Notes under the pieces: model-generated
The model's input: the letters and a program-made list of their open reading frames with translations, nothing else
Told to the model about the DNA's origin: nothing
The model's database searches: none
Part shown: piece after piece, positions 5,997-6,768 of the stretch
How the letters are laid out: each line of letters begins with the position of its first letter
How positions within the stretch are numbered: the stretch's first letter is position 1
NCBI GenBank assembly: GCA_938041615.1
Contig: CALISV010000298.1
Location: 1 to 6,768 of the forward strand
Direction: 5' to 3'
From: an uncultured Campylobacter sp.
GTDB lineage: Bacteria > Campylobacterota > Campylobacteria > Campylobacterales > Campylobacteraceae
Length of the DNA stretch: 6,768 bases
Translations under genes and position numbers: made by a program

Positions 5997-6371
5997 TCAA
6001 AGTCCCAAATGCCGCTTTAAAATAATCATCGCAGCGATGCTGTCTAGCCGTCCGTCGCGTCTGCCATCGGCGTAAATTTCGCTAGCCTCAAAGCTACTCA
6101 TCGCCTCGTCCTGATAGACCACCTCGCCGTCAAATTCGAGCAGCGACACAAAGTGCGCGATCCGCCGCCGCATCTCGTCCTCGCTAGATCCCACAAGCGG
6201 CACGCCCACGACTAGCTTTTTTGCTCCGTATTCGCGCAAAACGGCGCTAACGTCGCGCGCGGCTTGATTGCGATTTTTGCGCAGTACGGGCGTTTGCGGC
6301 ATCACGGTTTGCCCGACGGCTAGCGCCACGCCGATACGTTTTAGCCCCACGTCGATGGCCATTATGCTCAT
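5997..6371 (-). CDS. ruvX: RuvX/YqgF-type putative Holliday junction resolvase
   Basis: This is an RNase H-fold nuclease. The family is annotated as a Holliday junction resolvase, and E. coli YqgF is also linked to 16S rRNA 5'-end processing. It acts in the cytoplasm. The motif AIDVGLKRIGVALA (5-18) carries the first catalytic acid, Asp7. VVGVPLVGSSEDE is at 54-66. YQDEAMSSFEA (86-96) carries Glu89, where many relatives have DERxST. LDSIAAMIIL (109-118) carries Asp110. All three acidic residues are therefore present. The length of 124 is slightly short but normal for the group. Read on the - strand, AAAGGA (complement of 6374-6379) precedes the ATG and supports this start over Met4. No dprA precedes it. 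Confidence 0.9.
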   Translation of the reverse strand: MSIMAIDVGLKRIGVALAVGQTVMPQTPVLRKNRNQAARDVSAVLREYGAKKLVVGVPLVGSSEDEMRRRIAHFVSLLEFDGEVVYQDEAMSSFEASEIYADGRRDGRLDSIAAMIILKRHLGL

Positions 6372-6469
6372 TTTCGTCCTTTAGATTTTGATTTTTGCGC
6401 CTGATTTCGGTTATTTGCAGGCAAATTTATATCAAAAACTCGCTGCCGTTTGCCGATTTTGCGAGACAT
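6368..6469 (-). CDS. Doubtful 33-codon basic mini-ORF before ruvX
   Basis: An ATG at 6469 on the - strand opens 33 codons ending in a TGA that overlaps the ruvX ATG as ATGA. The product would be very basic (11 Lys/Arg, one Asp), starting MSRKIGKRQR. Against it, no ribosome site precedes the ATG, and the best ruvX -10 element lies inside the frame, so most ruvX transcripts would not include its start. It resembles no family I know and is probably chance. It is listed because its ATGA overlap copies the queA arrangement. Confidence 0.1.
   Translation of the reverse strand: MSRKIGKRQRVFDINLPANNRNQAQKSKSKGRK
6426..6434 (-). promoter_or_regulatory. Candidate extended -10 promoter for ruvX
   Basis: Read on the - strand, this is TGATATAAA, nearly the same as the VOC promoter TGATATAAT. 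Transcription would start around 6420, giving a leader of about 48 nt that includes the AAAGGA ribosome site. No -35 box is clear. It implies that ruvX is transcribed on its own here. Confidence 0.5.
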
Positions 6470-6542
6470 TAAAAAATTTGCGTTACAAATAAATCCGCAA
6501 AAGCGGTAAATTTAAGAAATTAACAAAACAATTAAACCCGCC

Positions 6543-6556
6543 GCAAATTAATTTGC
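6543..6556. repeat. Perfect 14-bp palindrome
   Basis: GCAAATTAATTTGC is fully self-complementary. It lies 4 nt from a second dyad at 6561-6579, in the gene-free region. It could be a dimeric regulator's binding site. The genome's bias toward AAATTT-like words raises the chance of such palindromes, so the role is uncertain. Confidence 0.4.
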
Positions 6557-6560
6557 CGTA

Positions 6561-6579
6561 AAATTTATCGCATAAATTT
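6561..6579. repeat. Perfect interrupted dyad, candidate operator
   Basis: The arms AAATTTAT (6561-6568) and ATAAATTT (6572-6579) are exact reverse complements around a CGC centre, making a 19-bp dyad. The size and A/T-rich symmetric arms are typical of operators of dimeric repressors. No regulator is identified, and no -10 box on the + strand between here and the window end stands out. Confidence 0.4.
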
Positions 6580-6630
6580 GCCTAATCTTAGCAAACATAG
6601 TCCGCTAAAAACGTTACTCCAAGCAAGCTC

Positions 6631-6670
6631 GAGCAAATTTAAAAAACCGCAAAAACGAGCGAGCAAATTT
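6631..6670 (+). repeat. Direct repeat GAGCAAATTT, two copies 30 nt apart
   Basis: GAGCAAATTT occurs at 6631-6640 and again at 6661-6670, an exact 30-nt offset, close to three turns of the helix. The related GCTCAAATTTTACT occurs at 5887-5900. With only two copies, and an AAATTT core common genome-wide, this is an observation and not a defined element. Confidence 0.3.
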
Positions 6671-6768
6671 CACTCTCGCACGCCAAAAATTTACGTAACC
6701 TAAAATTTAAAAACCGCCTACGAACCGCACGAATTTAAACTAAAAGCTACTTAAATTTGCCGCCGTTT

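Larger units (their letters stand above)
6372..6768. other. Gene-free AT-rich region upstream of ruvX
   Basis: No credible gene is seen in these 397 nt. Stops interrupt every frame, and no tRNA-like or rRNA-like segment is recognisable. It holds the ruvX promoter candidate near 6430, a small CCGC/GCGG hairpin with an AAAA loop (6495-6506), two adjacent dyads (6543-6556 and 6561-6579), a GCTCGAGC palindrome (6627-6634), a direct repeat GAGCAAATTT, and about ten AAATTT copies. It may be a divergent control region for a + strand gene past the window end. Confidence 0.6.

Noticed and set aside
6631..6670. CRISPR-like repeat-spacer pattern
   Set aside because: There are only two 10-nt copies, and the core is the genome's common AAATTT word. 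No third unit occurs at the same period.
6372..6768. Remnant of dprA or another decayed gene
   Set aside because: Reading the - strand gave dense stops in all frames and no recognisable peptide motif. The composition matches the other gaps.

Overview
The window looks like chromosomal DNA from a mid-GC Campylobacter, most like the oral and gut group around C. rectus, C. showae, C. curvus and C. gracilis. Three things suggest this. The gene order hemW-tatB-tatC-queA is, as I recall, that of C. jejuni Cj0580c-Cj0577c. The protein sequences have an epsilonproteobacterial flavour. The palindrome AAATTT is extremely over-represented, at about 57 copies counted by eye, in genes and gaps alike. The species assignment is inference.

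Left part, positions 1-4510, + strand: a short AT-rich leader with an inverted repeat and an extended -10 site precedes a tight gene cluster. Its genes are hemW (radical-SAM heme chaperone), tatB and tatC (twin-arginine translocon, overlapping by 1 nt), queA (queuosine tRNA modification), and a 340-residue membrane-anchored protein of unknown function that starts with GTG 2 nt after queA. tatB has its own possible -10 site. An 8-codon mini-ORF bridges tatC and queA. The last protein reads as a degenerate hybrid sensor kinase: a GHKL-like fold without its ATP-binding glycines, followed by a receiver-like domain with Glu in the phospho-Asp position. It is the most interesting object in the window.

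Middle part, 4511-5739, + strand: a VOC-superfamily protein with a textbook extended -10 promoter (TGATATAAT) and a strong GGAGG ribosome site, then a small alpha/beta hydrolase. A perfect 8-bp hairpin at the VOC stop codon separates them.

Right part, 5740-6768: a 257-nt convergent gap with a long imperfect hairpin, then ruvX (YqgF-type nuclease) on the - strand with its own extended -10 site, then about 400 nt without a convincing gene. That last stretch holds two adjacent perfect dyads and a direct repeat, and looks more like a regulatory or promoter region than decayed coding sequence. No dprA lies upstream of ruvX, unlike C. jejuni and H. pylori as I recall them.

Together the window holds household functions: heme delivery, export of folded (often cofactor-containing) redox proteins through Tat, tRNA modification, and DNA/rRNA maintenance. 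No insertion sequences, CRISPR arrays, tRNA or rRNA genes were seen.
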